Shown: positions 45,898-54,794 of the stretch, one piece after another
Position numbering within the stretch: the first letter of the stretch is position 1
Layout of the letters: every line of letters starts with the position of its first letter
Assembly (NCBI RefSeq): GCF_000820085.1
Contig: NZ_CDBN01000045.1
Coordinates: 1-54,922, forward strand
Length of the DNA: 54,922 bases
Source of the DNA: Aeromonas sanarellii
GTDB lineage: Bacteria; Pseudomonadota; Gammaproteobacteria; Enterobacterales; Aeromonadaceae
Reading direction: 5' to 3'
Notes under the pieces: model-generated
The model's database searches: none
What the model was told of the DNA's origin: nothing
The model's input: only the letters and a program-made list of their open reading frames with translations
Program-made: the position numbers and the translations under genes

Positions 45898-46548
45898 TCA
45901 ACCCGGCCCGTTCAGCTGGGCCACCTGCCGCTCTATGCTGCCCTTGAGGTTGTCATCGAGCTTCAATGCCCGAGCCAGCTCGTCCAGATAACCGCGCTCC
46001 ATGAAGTGATCCACCTCGATGGCGAGCAGGGAGGCGAGGTAGACCTCGGTCGCCAGCTCCATGTCGGTCACCTCCCGCGCCAGGACGTGGGGATCGAGGG
46101 GGCGGGCCAGCTCGGCGTCGATCCAGCGAGCCGCATCCCGCTCCCCCTGCTCGGTCAGGTACGCCTGGATCTTCTGGCGCTCGGCGGCGTCGATGTGGCC
46201 GTCGGCCCGGGCCGCCGCCACCATGGCGCGCACCAGGAGGGCGGCGCGGGCATCCAGCGCATTGCCCTGCAGGGTGTCGAGGGGATGGGTGGGCTGAGCC
46301 GGGGCGGACTGCTGGGCCTGCCAGTCCTGATAGAGCTTGTAGGCCAGGCCACCCAGGGCCGCCGCGCCGCCCACCGCCGCCACCTTGGTGCCGTACTTGC
46401 GCATCTTCTTGTTGCCAAGCAGCAGCGCCATGGCCCCGGCGGCCAGCCCGCCCTGGGCCATGCCCTTCATCTGGGCCTTGCGCGTGTCACCACCGTCGTC
46501 GAGCCAGCCCTTGCCGCTGCTCAGCAGTTGATCGAGTATTTGTTTCAT
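45898..46548 (-). CDS. yebE: DUF533 / TerB-like protein, YebE family
   Basis: 216 residues. N-terminal amphipathic helix (KQILDQLLSSGKGWL), a Gly/Ala-rich hydrophobic stretch (GLAAGAMALLLGNKKMRKYG and VAAVGGAAALGGLAYKLY) that may insert in the inner membrane, then a TerB-like all-helical domain (ALLVRAMVAAARADGHIDAAERQKI) with acidic residues that could bind metal. E. coli YebE is induced by envelope stress. The ATG at 46548 has GAGGAGG; the longer frame was rejected. Confidence 0.82.
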   Translation of the reverse strand: MKQILDQLLSSGKGWLDDGGDTRKAQMKGMAQGGLAAGAMALLLGNKKMRKYGTKVAAVGGAAALGGLAYKLYQDWQAQQSAPAQPTHPLDTLQGNALDARAALLVRAMVAAARADGHIDAAERQKIQAYLTEQGERDAARWIDAELARPLDPHVLAREVTDMELATEVYLASLLAIEVDHFMERGYLDELARALKLDDNLKGSIERQVAQLNGPG

Positions 46549-46610
46549 AGCCCCTCCTCGTTGCATAGTGTTTCATGCTGGTTCGCCGCCACTGAACTCA
46601 AGGTGAATAA

Positions 46611-47462
46611 ATGCCGCCGTCCCGTCTGTTGCTGCTGACCCTGCTGACCCTGGTGGCGTTCGCCGCCAACTCGGTGCTCTGCCGTCTGGCGCTGTTCGAA
46701 GAGCGCATGGATCCGGCGCTGTTCACTCTGCTGCGCCTGACCAGCGGGGCCCTGGTGCTGATCCTGCTCTGTGCGGCCCGCCGCCCCCCGCCGCCCCGCC
46801 AGGGGGACTGGGGAGGCGCCCTCTACCTCGTCACCTACGGCGCCGCCTTCTCCTTTGCCTACCTGACCCTGACCGCAGGCACGGGGGCCCTGCTGCTGTT
46901 CGCCGCCGTCCAGCTCAGCATGCTGGCCCCGCCCCTGCTGCGTGGCGAGCGGCTTCCCACTCGCCAGTGGGCCGGCCTGCTGATCGCCATGGCAGGGCTG
47001 ATCGTGCTGCTGCTGCCCGGCATCCAGGCCCCCGATCCCCTGGGGGCGATCCTGATGATCGCCGCCGGCATCGCCTGGGCCTGCTATACCCTGCGCGCCC
47101 CGCGCTTTGCCGACGCCCTCGCCGCCAACGCCGGCCACTTCCTGCGGGCCAGCCTGCCCGCGGCCCTGATCTACCTGTTGCTGGGACGGCTCGACGCCAG
47201 CCCGACCGCCATCGCCTACGCCCTGGCCTCGGGGGCGCTCGCCTCCGGCCTGGGCTATGCCCTCTGGTATCGGGTGCTGCCCCAGCTGGGGCGCACCCTG
47301 GCCGCCAGCGCCCAGTTGTTGGTTCCCCTGCTCGCCGCCCTGGCCGGGCTCGTCTGGCTGGATGAGTCGTGGTCATGGCGCTTGTTGCTGTCGTCCCTGG
47401 GCATCCTGGGAGGGATTGCCCTGGTCATAGCGGGACGCCCCCCGCAAGGAGACAAACCATGA
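46611..47462 (+). CDS. EamA/DMT-family transporter
   Basis: 283 residues, ten helices in two EamA repeats (about 1-140 and 145-283). RLALFEERMDPALFTLLRLTSGALVL and the second-half SASAQLLVPLLAALAGLVWLDE are typical of metabolite exporters. AAGGTG precedes the ATG. Its stop overlaps the start of the next small gene (ATGA). Substrate unknown. Confidence 0.87.
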   Translation: MPPSRLLLLTLLTLVAFAANSVLCRLALFEERMDPALFTLLRLTSGALVLILLCAARRPPPPRQGDWGGALYLVTYGAAFSFAYLTLTAGTGALLLFAAVQLSMLAPPLLRGERLPTRQWAGLLIAMAGLIVLLLPGIQAPDPLGAILMIAAGIAWACYTLRAPRFADALAANAGHFLRASLPAALIYLLLGRLDASPTAIAYALASGALASGLGYALWYRVLPQLGRTLAASAQLLVPLLAALAGLVWLDESWSWRLLLSSLGILGGIALVIAGRPPQGDKP

Positions 47463-47761
47463 AGAAGATTGTCATACTGCTGCTCGGTTGCACCTTCGCC
47501 ACTGGCCTGCTCGCCGCAGTGCAGGACAGGGAAACCCATCAGGCCGGCCTGGATCGGGCCTGCGCCAACGCCCAGCAACAGCTGATCGTGCAGGGCAGAC
47601 AGCAGCGCATCGACGCCTGCATCAAGGCGGGTGGCAAGGCAACCCGATGCCAGCAGGAGTACGCCAGCTTCGGCCAGCGCGAGGGCAACAAGAGGCCCGA
47701 TTTTTCGACCCTGCCTCCCTGCCAGCAGGCCGAGGCGTATCGCAAGAGTTACCGGCAATGA
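47459..47761 (+). CDS. Small secreted protein with four cysteines, unknown
   Basis: 100 residues with a signal peptide (KKIVILLLGCTFATGLLAA). The mature part is polar with three or four cysteines spaced C-x(17)-C-x(10)-C-x(22)-C (CANAQQQ, IDACIKAG, TRCQQEY, PPCQQAE), suggesting two disulfides in the periplasm. Coupled to the EamA gene by a four-base ATGA overlap and to the thioesterase by close spacing. I do not recognise a family. Confidence 0.7.
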   Translation: MKKIVILLLGCTFATGLLAAVQDRETHQAGLDRACANAQQQLIVQGRQQRIDACIKAGGKATRCQQEYASFGQREGNKRPDFSTLPPCQQAEAYRKSYRQ

Positions 47762-47781
47762 GCCGGATACAAGGAGAGCGC

Positions 47782-48252
47782 ATGACCCCACCCCGCGAGC
47801 TGACCCTGCAGTTCCTGGCCGAGCCCGCCGACGTCAACTTCGGCGGCAAGGTCCATGGCGGCATGGTGATGAAGTGGATCGATCAGGCGGGCTACGCCTG
47901 CGCCGCCGGCTGGTGTGGCGGCTATGCCGTCACCGTCTACGTGGGGGGGATCCGCTTCCTGCGTCCCATCCAGATAGGCCAGCTGGTGGAGGTGCACGCC
48001 AAGGTGATCCACACGGGCACCACCAGCATGCACCTGGCGGTGGATGTCTACAGCCGCCACCCCACCGACCCCGAGCGCCACAAGACCACCCACTGCATCA
48101 TCATCTTCGTGGCCATGGACGAGCAGGGCAACCCGACCCGGGTCCCCCAGTGGCAACCGGTGAGCGAGGGCGATCTGCAGTTGCAGCAGTACGCCAGGAA
48201 GCTGATGGCCCTGCGCGAGGAGATAGACAAGGAGATGCGCCAGCACCTGTGA
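47782..48252 (+). CDS. Hotdog-fold acyl-CoA thioesterase, YciA-like
   Basis: 156 residues. Hotdog motif [22 protein letters not shown] with the catalytic Asp/Gly stretch, then [22 protein letters not shown]. Similar to YciA-type acyl-CoA hydrolases. ATG 47782 has AAGGAG five bases before it; an ATG at 47758 overlaps the preceding gene but lacks a ribosome-binding site. Confidence 0.87.
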   Translation: MTPPRELTLQFLAEPADVNFGGKVHGGMVMKWIDQAGYACAAGWCGGYAVTVYVGGIRFLRPIQIGQLVEVHAKVIHTGTTSMHLAVDVYSRHPTDPERHKTTHCIIIFVAMDEQGNPTRVPQWQPVSEGDLQLQQYARKLMALREEIDKEMRQHL

Positions 48253-48328
48253 GGGCAAGCCCGCAACCGGGGCGTGTTTCACGGGCCGCCGGCGCTATAA
48301 TGGCGCCCCCCATCCACGAGAGAACACA

Positions 48329-48484
48329 ATGTCACTGGAAACCGCCCCCGCCGAGGTGCAGCTCGCCGTCGATCTGATCGAGCTGCTTGAGACCAACCAG
48401 ATAGCCCCCGAGCTCGCCCTGGCGGCGCTCGTCATCGTCCGTCAGGACTATGAGCGCAAGCTGAGGGAGGGCCGGGATCACTGA
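48329..48484 (+). CDS. ybaM: YbaM-like small protein (DUF2496)
   Basis: 51 residues: [20 protein letters not shown] then a short second helix [11 protein letters not shown]. It matches E. coli YbaM nearly throughout; the function is unknown. GAGAG precedes the ATG. Nineteen bases separate it from the GyrI-like gene. Confidence 0.88.
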   Translation: MSLETAPAEVQLAVDLIELLETNQIAPELALAALVIVRQDYERKLREGRDH

Positions 48485-48503
48485 CCCTGTCACCGGAGAC
48501 GCC

Positions 48504-48971
48504 ATGTCAGAGCCCATCCGCTTCGAGACCGGCAGCGCCATGCTGCTTGGCGGCCTGCGCCGCCACCACGAGTTCCAGCACGCCGACTTCGGCGGCCAGT
48601 GGCGTGACTTCGGCGCCTTCACGCCCCTGCCTGGCCAGCTCGGGGAGCACGCCTACGGCGTCATCTGCGGCGTGACCCCCACGACCTGCGAATATATGTG
48701 CGCGGTGGAGGTCGCCGCCCTGGAGGTGCTGCCCCCCGGGCTCGGCCGGATGCGCATCACGCCCCAGACCTATGCGGTCTTCCGCCATCTGGGCCATGTC
48801 TCCACCATGCCCCAGACCTGGCAGGGAGCCCTCGACTGGCTGGCCGGCTCCGGCTGGGAGTCGGCCCACAAGCCGGACTTCGAACGCTACGGCGCCGACT
48901 TTGACGCCGCCACCGGCAGCGGCGAGGTGGAGCTCTGGCTCGCCGTGGTGCCGAGGCACTCCCTGGCTTGA
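48504..48971 (+). CDS. GyrI-like small-molecule-binding domain protein
   Basis: 155 residues, the standalone AraC effector-binding/GyrI fold (SHS2 pair). Features: MLLGGLRRHHEF near the N-terminus, WRDFGAFTPLPGQ, YGVICGVTP, EYMCAVEVAALEVLPPGL and VFRHLGHVSTMPQTWQ (the family's V-F-x-H-x-G-x-V motif). No DNA-binding domain. Ligand unknown; relatives bind drugs or hydrolyse small esters. GGAGA precedes the ATG. Confidence 0.85.
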   Translation: MSEPIRFETGSAMLLGGLRRHHEFQHADFGGQWRDFGAFTPLPGQLGEHAYGVICGVTPTTCEYMCAVEVAALEVLPPGLGRMRITPQTYAVFRHLGHVSTMPQTWQGALDWLAGSGWESAHKPDFERYGADFDAATGSGEVELWLAVVPRHSLA

Positions 48972-48993
48972 GCCATCGGGCCCGGGGTTGTGC

Positions 48994-49848
48994 CTACCTC
49001 GGTCCCATCACCTCGTCACAGAGCGCCATCAGGGCCTCCCCCAGCCGGGCGAGGGGCTCGCTCGTGCCAGGCCCCTGATGCAGGGCAAGCTCCACCGGGC
49101 GCACCTCGGGCCAGCCTGTCAGCACCACCTGATCCGGTTGCCGCAAGCGGGCGGGCAGCAGGCTGACGCCTATCCCGGCGCTCACCGCGCCCTGCAGGCT
49201 GGCGAGGCTGGCGCTCACATAGGCGATGCGCCAGGGGATCCCCTCGGCATCCAGGGTGTCGGTGATCTGGCGCCGGTAGAGCCCCTCGCTCGGAAACACC
49301 GCCAGGGGCAGCGGCACTCGCCCGGCGGCGGGCCACTCCCGGCTGTCGACCCAGGCGAGCGGCTCGCGCCAGCGGGCGATGGGCTCCCCCTGCCCGCCCC
49401 CCTGCTTGATCAGGGCCAGATCCAGCTCCCCCGCCTCGAACCCCTGCCACAGGGCGTGGCTGAGATCGCTGTGCACCTCCAGCCTCACCTCGGGATGCTG
49501 ACGGGCAAAGCTGGCCAGCACCCTGGTCATGGCCCCCGCGGCGAAATCCTCAGGCACCCCGAGGCGCAGGGGCAGGCTCGCCTCCCCCACCCGCTCGCTC
49601 GCCCGGGCCAGCAGCCCCAGGATGCGGCGCGCCAGGCCGAGCAGGGTCTCCCCCTGGGCCGTGGTCACCACCTGGCGACCGGAGCGGTCGAGCAGGGTGC
49701 AGCCGAGCTGCTGCTCCAGGCGGCGCATCTGCTGGCTCAGGGTGGACTGGGTCAGGTGGACCCGCTCGCCGGCGCGGGTAAAGCTGCCTGTCTCGACGAT
49801 GGCGACGAAGCTGCGCAGCAGTTGGGGATCCAGCAGGGGGCGCTCCAT
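48994..49848 (-). CDS. LysR-family transcriptional regulator
   Basis: 284 residues. HTH near 20-40 (GSFTRAGERVHLTQSTLSQQMRRLEQQ), effector domain about 90-284 with LRLGVPEDFAAGAM and VSAGIGVSLLPARL. It resembles the IciA/LrhA-like group in length and in the LTQSTLSQQM recognition helix. Divergent from the deaminase-MFS pair, with an inverted repeat between them, so that pair is the likely target. Confidence 0.87.
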   Translation of the reverse strand: MERPLLDPQLLRSFVAIVETGSFTRAGERVHLTQSTLSQQMRRLEQQLGCTLLDRSGRQVVTTAQGETLLGLARRILGLLARASERVGEASLPLRLGVPEDFAAGAMTRVLASFARQHPEVRLEVHSDLSHALWQGFEAGELDLALIKQGGGQGEPIARWREPLAWVDSREWPAAGRVPLPLAVFPSEGLYRRQITDTLDAEGIPWRIAYVSASLASLQGAVSAGIGVSLLPARLRQPDQVVLTGWPEVRPVELALHQGPGTSEPLARLGEALMALCDEVMGPR

Positions 49849-49877
49849 GGGTCATTCCATTTATAAAACCACTGAAA

Positions 49878-49906
49878 GTCATTTTATCATTTAATTTCCA
49901 AATGAC
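49878..49906. promoter_or_regulatory. LysR-type operator candidate
   Basis: Inverted repeat GTCATTT-N15-AAATGAC in the AT-rich gap between the divergent LysR and deaminase genes; spacing suits a LysR recognition site. Confidence 0.5.
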
Positions 49907-49957
49907 ATGGCTAGCCTCTAGGCTGCGTCCATCCCTTGTCTTTTTCCAGGATGACCC

Positions 49958-50461
49958 ATGCCACACCCCAGCCAGTCCGGTGACCGCCTCCTTCGCACCC
50001 TCACCGCCCTCTCGTCCCCCAGCCATCATGAGTGGCTGGAGCAGGCCCTGCACCTGGCCCTGACCCACCGCCAGCAGGGAGGCCGTCCCTTCGCCGCCCT
50101 GCTGGTGCGGGACAACCGGCTGGTGGCGAGCGCCGTCAACCGCATGCTGGAGGCGGGCGACCCCACCCGCCACGCGGAGCTGGAAGCGCTGCGGGAAGGG
50201 AGCCGCCAGGGGCCGCTGGCCGGTGCCATCGTCTATGCCAGCGGCCACCCCTGCCCCATGTGTCTGTCCGCCCTGGTGATGAACGGCATCCAGGCGGTCT
50301 ACTACGCCTTCGACAACGCGGACGCCGCCCCCTTCGGCTTTGACAGCGGCGCCGCCTACGACAGGCTGAGGCTGCCGCTCTGCCCGCCGCCCCTGCCCCT
50401 CGTCAAACTGGCGAGCCCCATCCCGGCCGAGGCCCTCTACGGCCCCCTGCCCCATGAATAA
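49958..50461 (+). CDS. Nucleoside/nucleobase deaminase (cytidine deaminase-like fold)
   Basis: 167 residues. Zinc-site motifs RHAELEAL (His72, Glu74) and GHPCPMCLSALVMNG (Cys99, Cys102) place it with guanine deaminase/TadA-like enzymes. The N-terminal extension before the core is about 25 residues. Its end overlaps the MFS gene start by 8 bases, so the pair probably imports or exports and deaminates one kind of compound. Regulated, by inference, by the divergent LysR protein. Confidence 0.87.
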   Translation: MPHPSQSGDRLLRTLTALSSPSHHEWLEQALHLALTHRQQGGRPFAALLVRDNRLVASAVNRMLEAGDPTRHAELEALREGSRQGPLAGAIVYASGHPCPMCLSALVMNGIQAVYYAFDNADAAPFGFDSGAAYDRLRLPLCPPPLPLVKLASPIPAEALYGPLPHE

Positions 50462-51692
50462 GCGCCTCACCCCCCCTGACAGCGGCGCCCTGCTGGTGCT
50501 GGTGATCCTCATCGCCCTCAACCTGCGCCCCTTCCTCACCGCCATCGGTCCCCTGGCGCCCCAACTAGACGCCAGGCTGGCCCTCGGGATGGACACCCTG
50601 GCCTGGGTCACCCTGCTGCCGCTCTGGCTTATCGGGGTCGGCGTCCTGCTCACCCCGGCGCTTCTTGGCCGCACGGGGCCGCGTCCCCTGCTCGGGGCGG
50701 CCCTGCTGCTCCTCGCCCTCGGCAGCGCCCTGCGCGTCGAGCTGGCGAGCGGCGCCCTGCTCATCGCGAGTGCCGCCCTCTGCGGCCTGGGTTCGGCCCT
50801 GGTGCAGGGGGTCTTGCCCGGCCTCATCAAGCAGGGCTTCGCCCGCAAGGTGCCCCTGGTGATGGGGATCTTCTCCGCCTGCATGATGGGGGGCGGGGCG
50901 CTGGGGGCCGTGCTCACCCCGCGCCTCGCCGAGCATATGGACTGGTCCAGGGCGCTGGCGATCTGGAGCCTGCCGGTGCTGCTGGCCCTCGGCTGGCTCG
51001 CCTGGCGGGTGCGGCTGCCTGCGGCGCCGGTGGCGGTATCCGGCGGCGGCGAGCAGCGCCTCATCAGCCTGCCCCGCACCTGGCTGCTCATCGCCTGCTT
51101 TGGCATCATCAACAGCGGCTACGGCATCGTCGTGGCCTGGCTGGCCCCGGCCTACATGGCGGCGGGCTGGAGCGCCCAGCAGGGGGGCGAGCTGGTGGCC
51201 TGGCTCGCCCTGGCCCAGACCGCGAGCGGCCTCGGCCTGCCCCTGCTGGCGGCCGGTCGGCTGGACAGACGCCCCTGGATGGCACTCGCCATCGCCTTGC
51301 AGCTGGCGGGTTTTGGCGGTCTCTGGCTGGCGCCGACCAGCGCCCCCATTCTCTGGTGCCTGCTGTGTGGCGCCGGGCTTGGGGGGAGCTTCTCCCTCAT
51401 CATGGTCATTGCGCTCGATCACCTGCCGGACCCGCGCCGCGCCGGCGCCCTCTGCGCCCTGATGCAGGGGGTCGGCTTCATGGTGGCGGCCACCGGCCCC
51501 TGGGTGGCGGCCCGGCTGCACAACTTGAGCGGTGACTTCGCCACCGCCTGGCAGTGGCAGCTCGGCGCCCTGATGCTGATGGGCCTGCTGGTGCTGCGCC
51601 TCGACCCGCGGCACTACCCAGGCGCGATGCGCCTGCCTCGAAGCCAGGCGGAGACAATGGCTATGCCGGCGCCCGACAACACGCCAGCCTGA
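50454..51692 (+). CDS. CynX/NimT-family MFS transporter
   Basis: 412 residues, 12 helices. NLRPFLTAIGPLAPQLDA (CynX hallmark), GSALVQGVLPGLIKQGFA and SACMMGGGALGAVLTPRLAEH are clear. The family exports cyanate, nitroimidazoles or related small compounds. Overlaps the deaminase gene. It ends about 40 bases before a terminator hairpin. Confidence 0.88.
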   Translation: MNKRLTPPDSGALLVLVILIALNLRPFLTAIGPLAPQLDARLALGMDTLAWVTLLPLWLIGVGVLLTPALLGRTGPRPLLGAALLLLALGSALRVELASGALLIASAALCGLGSALVQGVLPGLIKQGFARKVPLVMGIFSACMMGGGALGAVLTPRLAEHMDWSRALAIWSLPVLLALGWLAWRVRLPAAPVAVSGGGEQRLISLPRTWLLIACFGIINSGYGIVVAWLAPAYMAAGWSAQQGGELVAWLALAQTASGLGLPLLAAGRLDRRPWMALAIALQLAGFGGLWLAPTSAPILWCLLCGAGLGGSFSLIMVIALDHLPDPRRAGALCALMQGVGFMVAATGPWVAARLHNLSGDFATAWQWQLGALMLMGLLVLRLDPRHYPGAMRLPRSQAETMAMPAPDNTPA

Positions 51693-51730
51693 TCCGACCC
51701 CCTTGCCCTGGCGTCACTGTGCCCCAAAAC

Positions 51731-51765
51731 AAGACACCGGCCAGGGGCCGGTGTCTTCAATGGGG
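51731..51765. terminator. Shared terminator, CynX-like gene and rluF
   Basis: AAGACACCGGCC-AGG-GGCCGGTGTCTT, 12-pair stem; on the minus strand followed by GTTTTG. Confidence 0.8.
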
Positions 51766-51786
51766 ACGCGGGGGATGTCGGGGTGC

Positions 51787-52770
51787 TCAGCGCCCCTTCT
51801 TCTGGCGCCCGCCCTGCCCTGTGCGCGGCTTGCCCTGGGCTGGTTTGGCCCCCTTGCCGGGCGCACCCTTGCCCTGTCCGCCTTTGCCTGAGGGGCTCTT
51901 CCTCTCGAAGGCCTCGGGGCCCGGCACATTGGGGCGACCGCCGATCTCGTGATCGTCGCTGCGCCGCGGCTTCTTGACCTGGGCCGGCGTGCCGGCCGCA
52001 GCCGCCTTGGGCTTGGCAACCTGAGCCCCCTTGGCCGGTTTGGCCTCGGAGGAGGAGTCCTCGATCAGCTTGAACAGCTCGATCAGCTCGTCGTCGGTGA
52101 GATCGCGCCACTCCCCCACTGGCAGCCCCTTGAGGCTGACGTTCATGATGCGGATGCGCTCAAGCTTGGTCACCTCGAAGCCGAAGTGCTCGCACATGCG
52201 GCGGATCTGGCGGTTGAGCCCCTGCACCAGGGTGATGCGAAACACGAACGGCGCCTCTCTCTTCACCTTGCACTTCCTGGTGACGGTGCCGAGGATGGGC
52301 ACCCCGGCCGCCATGCCCCTGACGAACTCGTCGGTCACCGGCTTGTCCACGGTCACCAGGTACTCTTTCTCGTGATCGTTGCCCGCCCGCAGGATCTTGT
52401 TCACCAGATCCCCGTGGTTGGTGAGGAAGATGAGCCCCTGGGAGTCCTTGTCGAGCCGGCCGATGGGGAAGATGCGGGTGCTGTGGTTCACGAAGTCGAC
52501 GATGTTGTCCTTCTCCCCCGCCTCCGTGGTGCTGACGATGCCCACCGGCTTGTTGAGGGCGATGAAGACCAGGCTGTCGGCTTCCCGCGGCTCGATCACC
52601 TGGCCATTGACCTTGACCAGATCCCCGGCAAACACCTGATCCCCCACCCCGGCCCGCTTGCCGTTGATGAAGACGTTGCCCTGCTCGATGAAGCGGTCGG
52701 CCTCGCGGCGCGAGCAGATGCCGCTCTCGCTGATGTATTTGTTCAGGCGCATGGATTCATCGGCCAGCAT
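51787..52770 (-). CDS. rluF: 23S rRNA pseudouridine(2604) synthase RluF
   Basis: Isomerises U2604 of 23S rRNA (and tRNA-Tyr U35 in E. coli). 327 residues: S4 domain at about 7-60 ([22 protein letters not shown]), catalytic domain with [18 protein letters not shown] (Asp107), [18 protein letters not shown]. From about residue 235 it has a long low-complexity Lys/Gly/Pro/Ala tail ([30 protein letters not shown]), longer than in E. coli. The tail may bind rRNA. Confidence 0.94.
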   Translation of the reverse strand: MLADESMRLNKYISESGICSRREADRFIEQGNVFINGKRAGVGDQVFAGDLVKVNGQVIEPREADSLVFIALNKPVGIVSTTEAGEKDNIVDFVNHSTRIFPIGRLDKDSQGLIFLTNHGDLVNKILRAGNDHEKEYLVTVDKPVTDEFVRGMAAGVPILGTVTRKCKVKREAPFVFRITLVQGLNRQIRRMCEHFGFEVTKLERIRIMNVSLKGLPVGEWRDLTDDELIELFKLIEDSSSEAKPAKGAQVAKPKAAAAGTPAQVKKPRRSDDHEIGGRPNVPGPEAFERKSPSGKGGQGKGAPGKGAKPAQGKPRTGQGGRQKKGR

Positions 52771-53320
52771 GAGGCACCTCCCGGGTCGCGAGGGCTGTCG
52801 GGATGATCGGCTGGCTCAGCCGGCGTGTGGTCGGGTTCGTCTGCATACAACTCCATGGAAAAAAGGGCCCGTGCCCTGCATGTTCGGCAAAAAACGCCGC
52901 TACAGTAGCACATCGCCCCCTCCCGCGCCCGGTCCCCGTCGCCGGATTGTGGCGCCCATCCCCTGTTCGGCCATCTGCCCCCTCACTGTGCGGCCCCTTG
53001 CCGTCATGACCCCCGGTTGACGCATGCGACCAGGCCCTGGCGATGTCCGGATGGCGCGCCCTGACCGCCCCGCCGCCAGAGAGGGCGGTCTCGTCCTCGT
53101 CAAAGAGCGGGATGAACTAAAACTTGATATTTATCTAGCAAAAATGCATAAAAAGATTTTAGTCATCGCGAATTATCTGCTCTGCCCCGCCGATGACGGG
53201 AGACGACAGGTCGCCGGGGCGCAGGGCGAGACTTTTCCCCCTCCCCTCACCGCCTCTGCTGACGAACCGCTTCCCTCTCTGGCAGGACGCCACTTTCATC
53301 GTTCACGACAGGAGTCAAAG
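52771..53320. other. rluF-gdhA intergenic region
   Basis: About 550 bases without a supported gene, although the gdhA frame stays open upstream by chance. It holds the rluF promoter on the left, an inverted repeat GACCGCCC-N12-GGGCGGTC (53063-53090) and a sharp AT-rich island (53115-53175) in otherwise GC-rich DNA, which carries the likely gdhA promoter. Confidence 0.5.
53124..53152 (+). promoter_or_regulatory. Probable gdhA promoter
   Basis: TTGATA, 17 bases, CATAAA inside the AT-rich island, leaving a leader of about 160 bases before gdhA. Confidence 0.5.
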
Positions 53321-54664
53321 ATGCACCATTCCCTCTCCCAGGAGGCCTTCCTGGCCCAGGTGGCCAACCGCAACCCCCACCAGCCCGAGTTCATCCAGGC
53401 GGTGAGCGAGGTGGTCACCTCCATCTGGCCCTTTATCGAGCGCCATCCCCGCTACCTGCAGCACGGTCTGCTGGAGCGGCTGGTGGAGCCGGAACGGCTG
53501 GTGCAGTTTCGGGTGAGCTGGGTGGATGACCAGGGTCAGGTGCGGGTGAACCGTGGCTACCGGGTGCAGCACAGCTCCGCCATCGGCCCCTTCAAGGGCG
53601 GCATGCGCTTCCACCCCTCGGTGGATCTCTCGGTGCTGAAGTTCCTCGCCTTCGAGCAGACCTTCAAGAACGCCCTCACCACCCTGCCCATGGGCGGCGG
53701 CAAGGGGGGCAGCGATTTCGATCCCAAGGGCAAGAGCGAGGGGGAGGTGATGCGCTTCTGTCAGGCCCTGATGCTGGAGCTCTATCGCCACCTGGGGGCC
53801 AACACCGACGTGCCGGCCGGCGACATCGGGGTGGGCGGGCGCGAGGTGAGCTACATGGCGGGCATGATGAAGAAGCTCACCAACAGCGCCGAGTGCGTCT
53901 TCACCGGCAAGGGGCTCTCCTTTGGCGGCAGCCTCATTCGCCCGGAGGCCACCGGCTACGGCCTGCTCTACTTCGTGGAGGCCATGCTGGCCCATCGCGG
54001 CCAGTCGCTGGCGGGCATGCGGGTCTCGGTATCGGGCTCGGGCAACGTGGCCCAGTACGCCATCGAGAAGGCGATGGCCCTCGGCGCCCGCGTCATCACC
54101 GCCTCCGACTCCGGCGGCACCGTCTATGATCCGGACGGCTTCACCCCCGAGAAGCTGGCCCGTCTGATGGAACTTAAAAACGAGCAGCGCAAGCGGGTGG
54201 CGGATTATGCCCACGAGATGGGGCTCGAGTTCTTCAGCGGCCGCACCCCCTGGCACCTGGCAACCGACGTCGCCCTCCCCTGCGCCACCCAGAACGAGCT
54301 GGATGCATCGGACGCCACAACGCTTATCGCCAACGGCGTGCAACTGGTGGCCGAGGGGGCCAACATGCCCTCCAGCGCCGCCGCCATCCGCCTCTTCCAC
54401 GACGCCCGGGTGCTGTTCGCCCCGGGCAAGGCGGCCAACGCCGGGGGCGTTGCCACCTCGGGCCTCGAGATGAGCCAGAATGCCCAGCGCCTCTCCTGGA
54501 CCCGGGAGGAGGTGGACGCCCGCCTCAAGGGGATCATGACCAGCATCCACGCCACCTGTGTCCGTTACGGTCAGGATGACGACCATGTGAACTACGAAAG
54601 CGGCGCCAATATCGCCGGCTTCGTCAAGGTGGCCGACGCCATGCTGGCGCAAGGGGTCTGCTAG
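53321..54664 (+). CDS. gdhA: NADP-specific glutamate dehydrogenase GdhA
   Basis: Assimilates ammonium: 2-oxoglutarate + NH4+ + NADPH to glutamate. 447 residues, the same length as E. coli GdhA. PMGGGKGGSDFDPKGKS holds the catalytic lysine, VSVSGSGNVAQYAIEKA the nucleotide site, and FAPGKAANAGGVATSGLEM is conserved. The ATG at 53321 has GGAG eight bases upstream; the frame extends further upstream without homology. Confidence 0.97.
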   Translation: MHHSLSQEAFLAQVANRNPHQPEFIQAVSEVVTSIWPFIERHPRYLQHGLLERLVEPERLVQFRVSWVDDQGQVRVNRGYRVQHSSAIGPFKGGMRFHPSVDLSVLKFLAFEQTFKNALTTLPMGGGKGGSDFDPKGKSEGEVMRFCQALMLELYRHLGANTDVPAGDIGVGGREVSYMAGMMKKLTNSAECVFTGKGLSFGGSLIRPEATGYGLLYFVEAMLAHRGQSLAGMRVSVSGSGNVAQYAIEKAMALGARVITASDSGGTVYDPDGFTPEKLARLMELKNEQRKRVADYAHEMGLEFFSGRTPWHLATDVALPCATQNELDASDATTLIANGVQLVAEGANMPSSAAAIRLFHDARVLFAPGKAANAGGVATSGLEMSQNAQRLSWTREEVDARLKGIMTSIHATCVRYGQDDDHVNYESGANIAGFVKVADAMLAQGVC

Positions 54665-54689
54665 TTCTCGCCATACCCGGCATCAACGC

Positions 54690-54720
54690 AACAACGGCAG
54701 CCAGAGGCTGCCGTTGTTGT
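54690..54720. terminator. Terminator after gdhA
   Basis: AACAACGGCAGCC-AGA-GGCTGCCGTTGTT, 13-pair perfect stem. Confidence 0.85.
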
Positions 54721-54794
54721 CTGCTGTGATCCTGAGTCAGGCACTCAGCCGTCACTGGCCTGTCCCTTCTTACATGCGCCCTGGGCGGCGAGGC

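Noticed and set aside
53024..53320. In-frame upstream extension of gdhA
   Set aside because: No homology, no ribosome-binding site, and GdhA length matches only from 53321.
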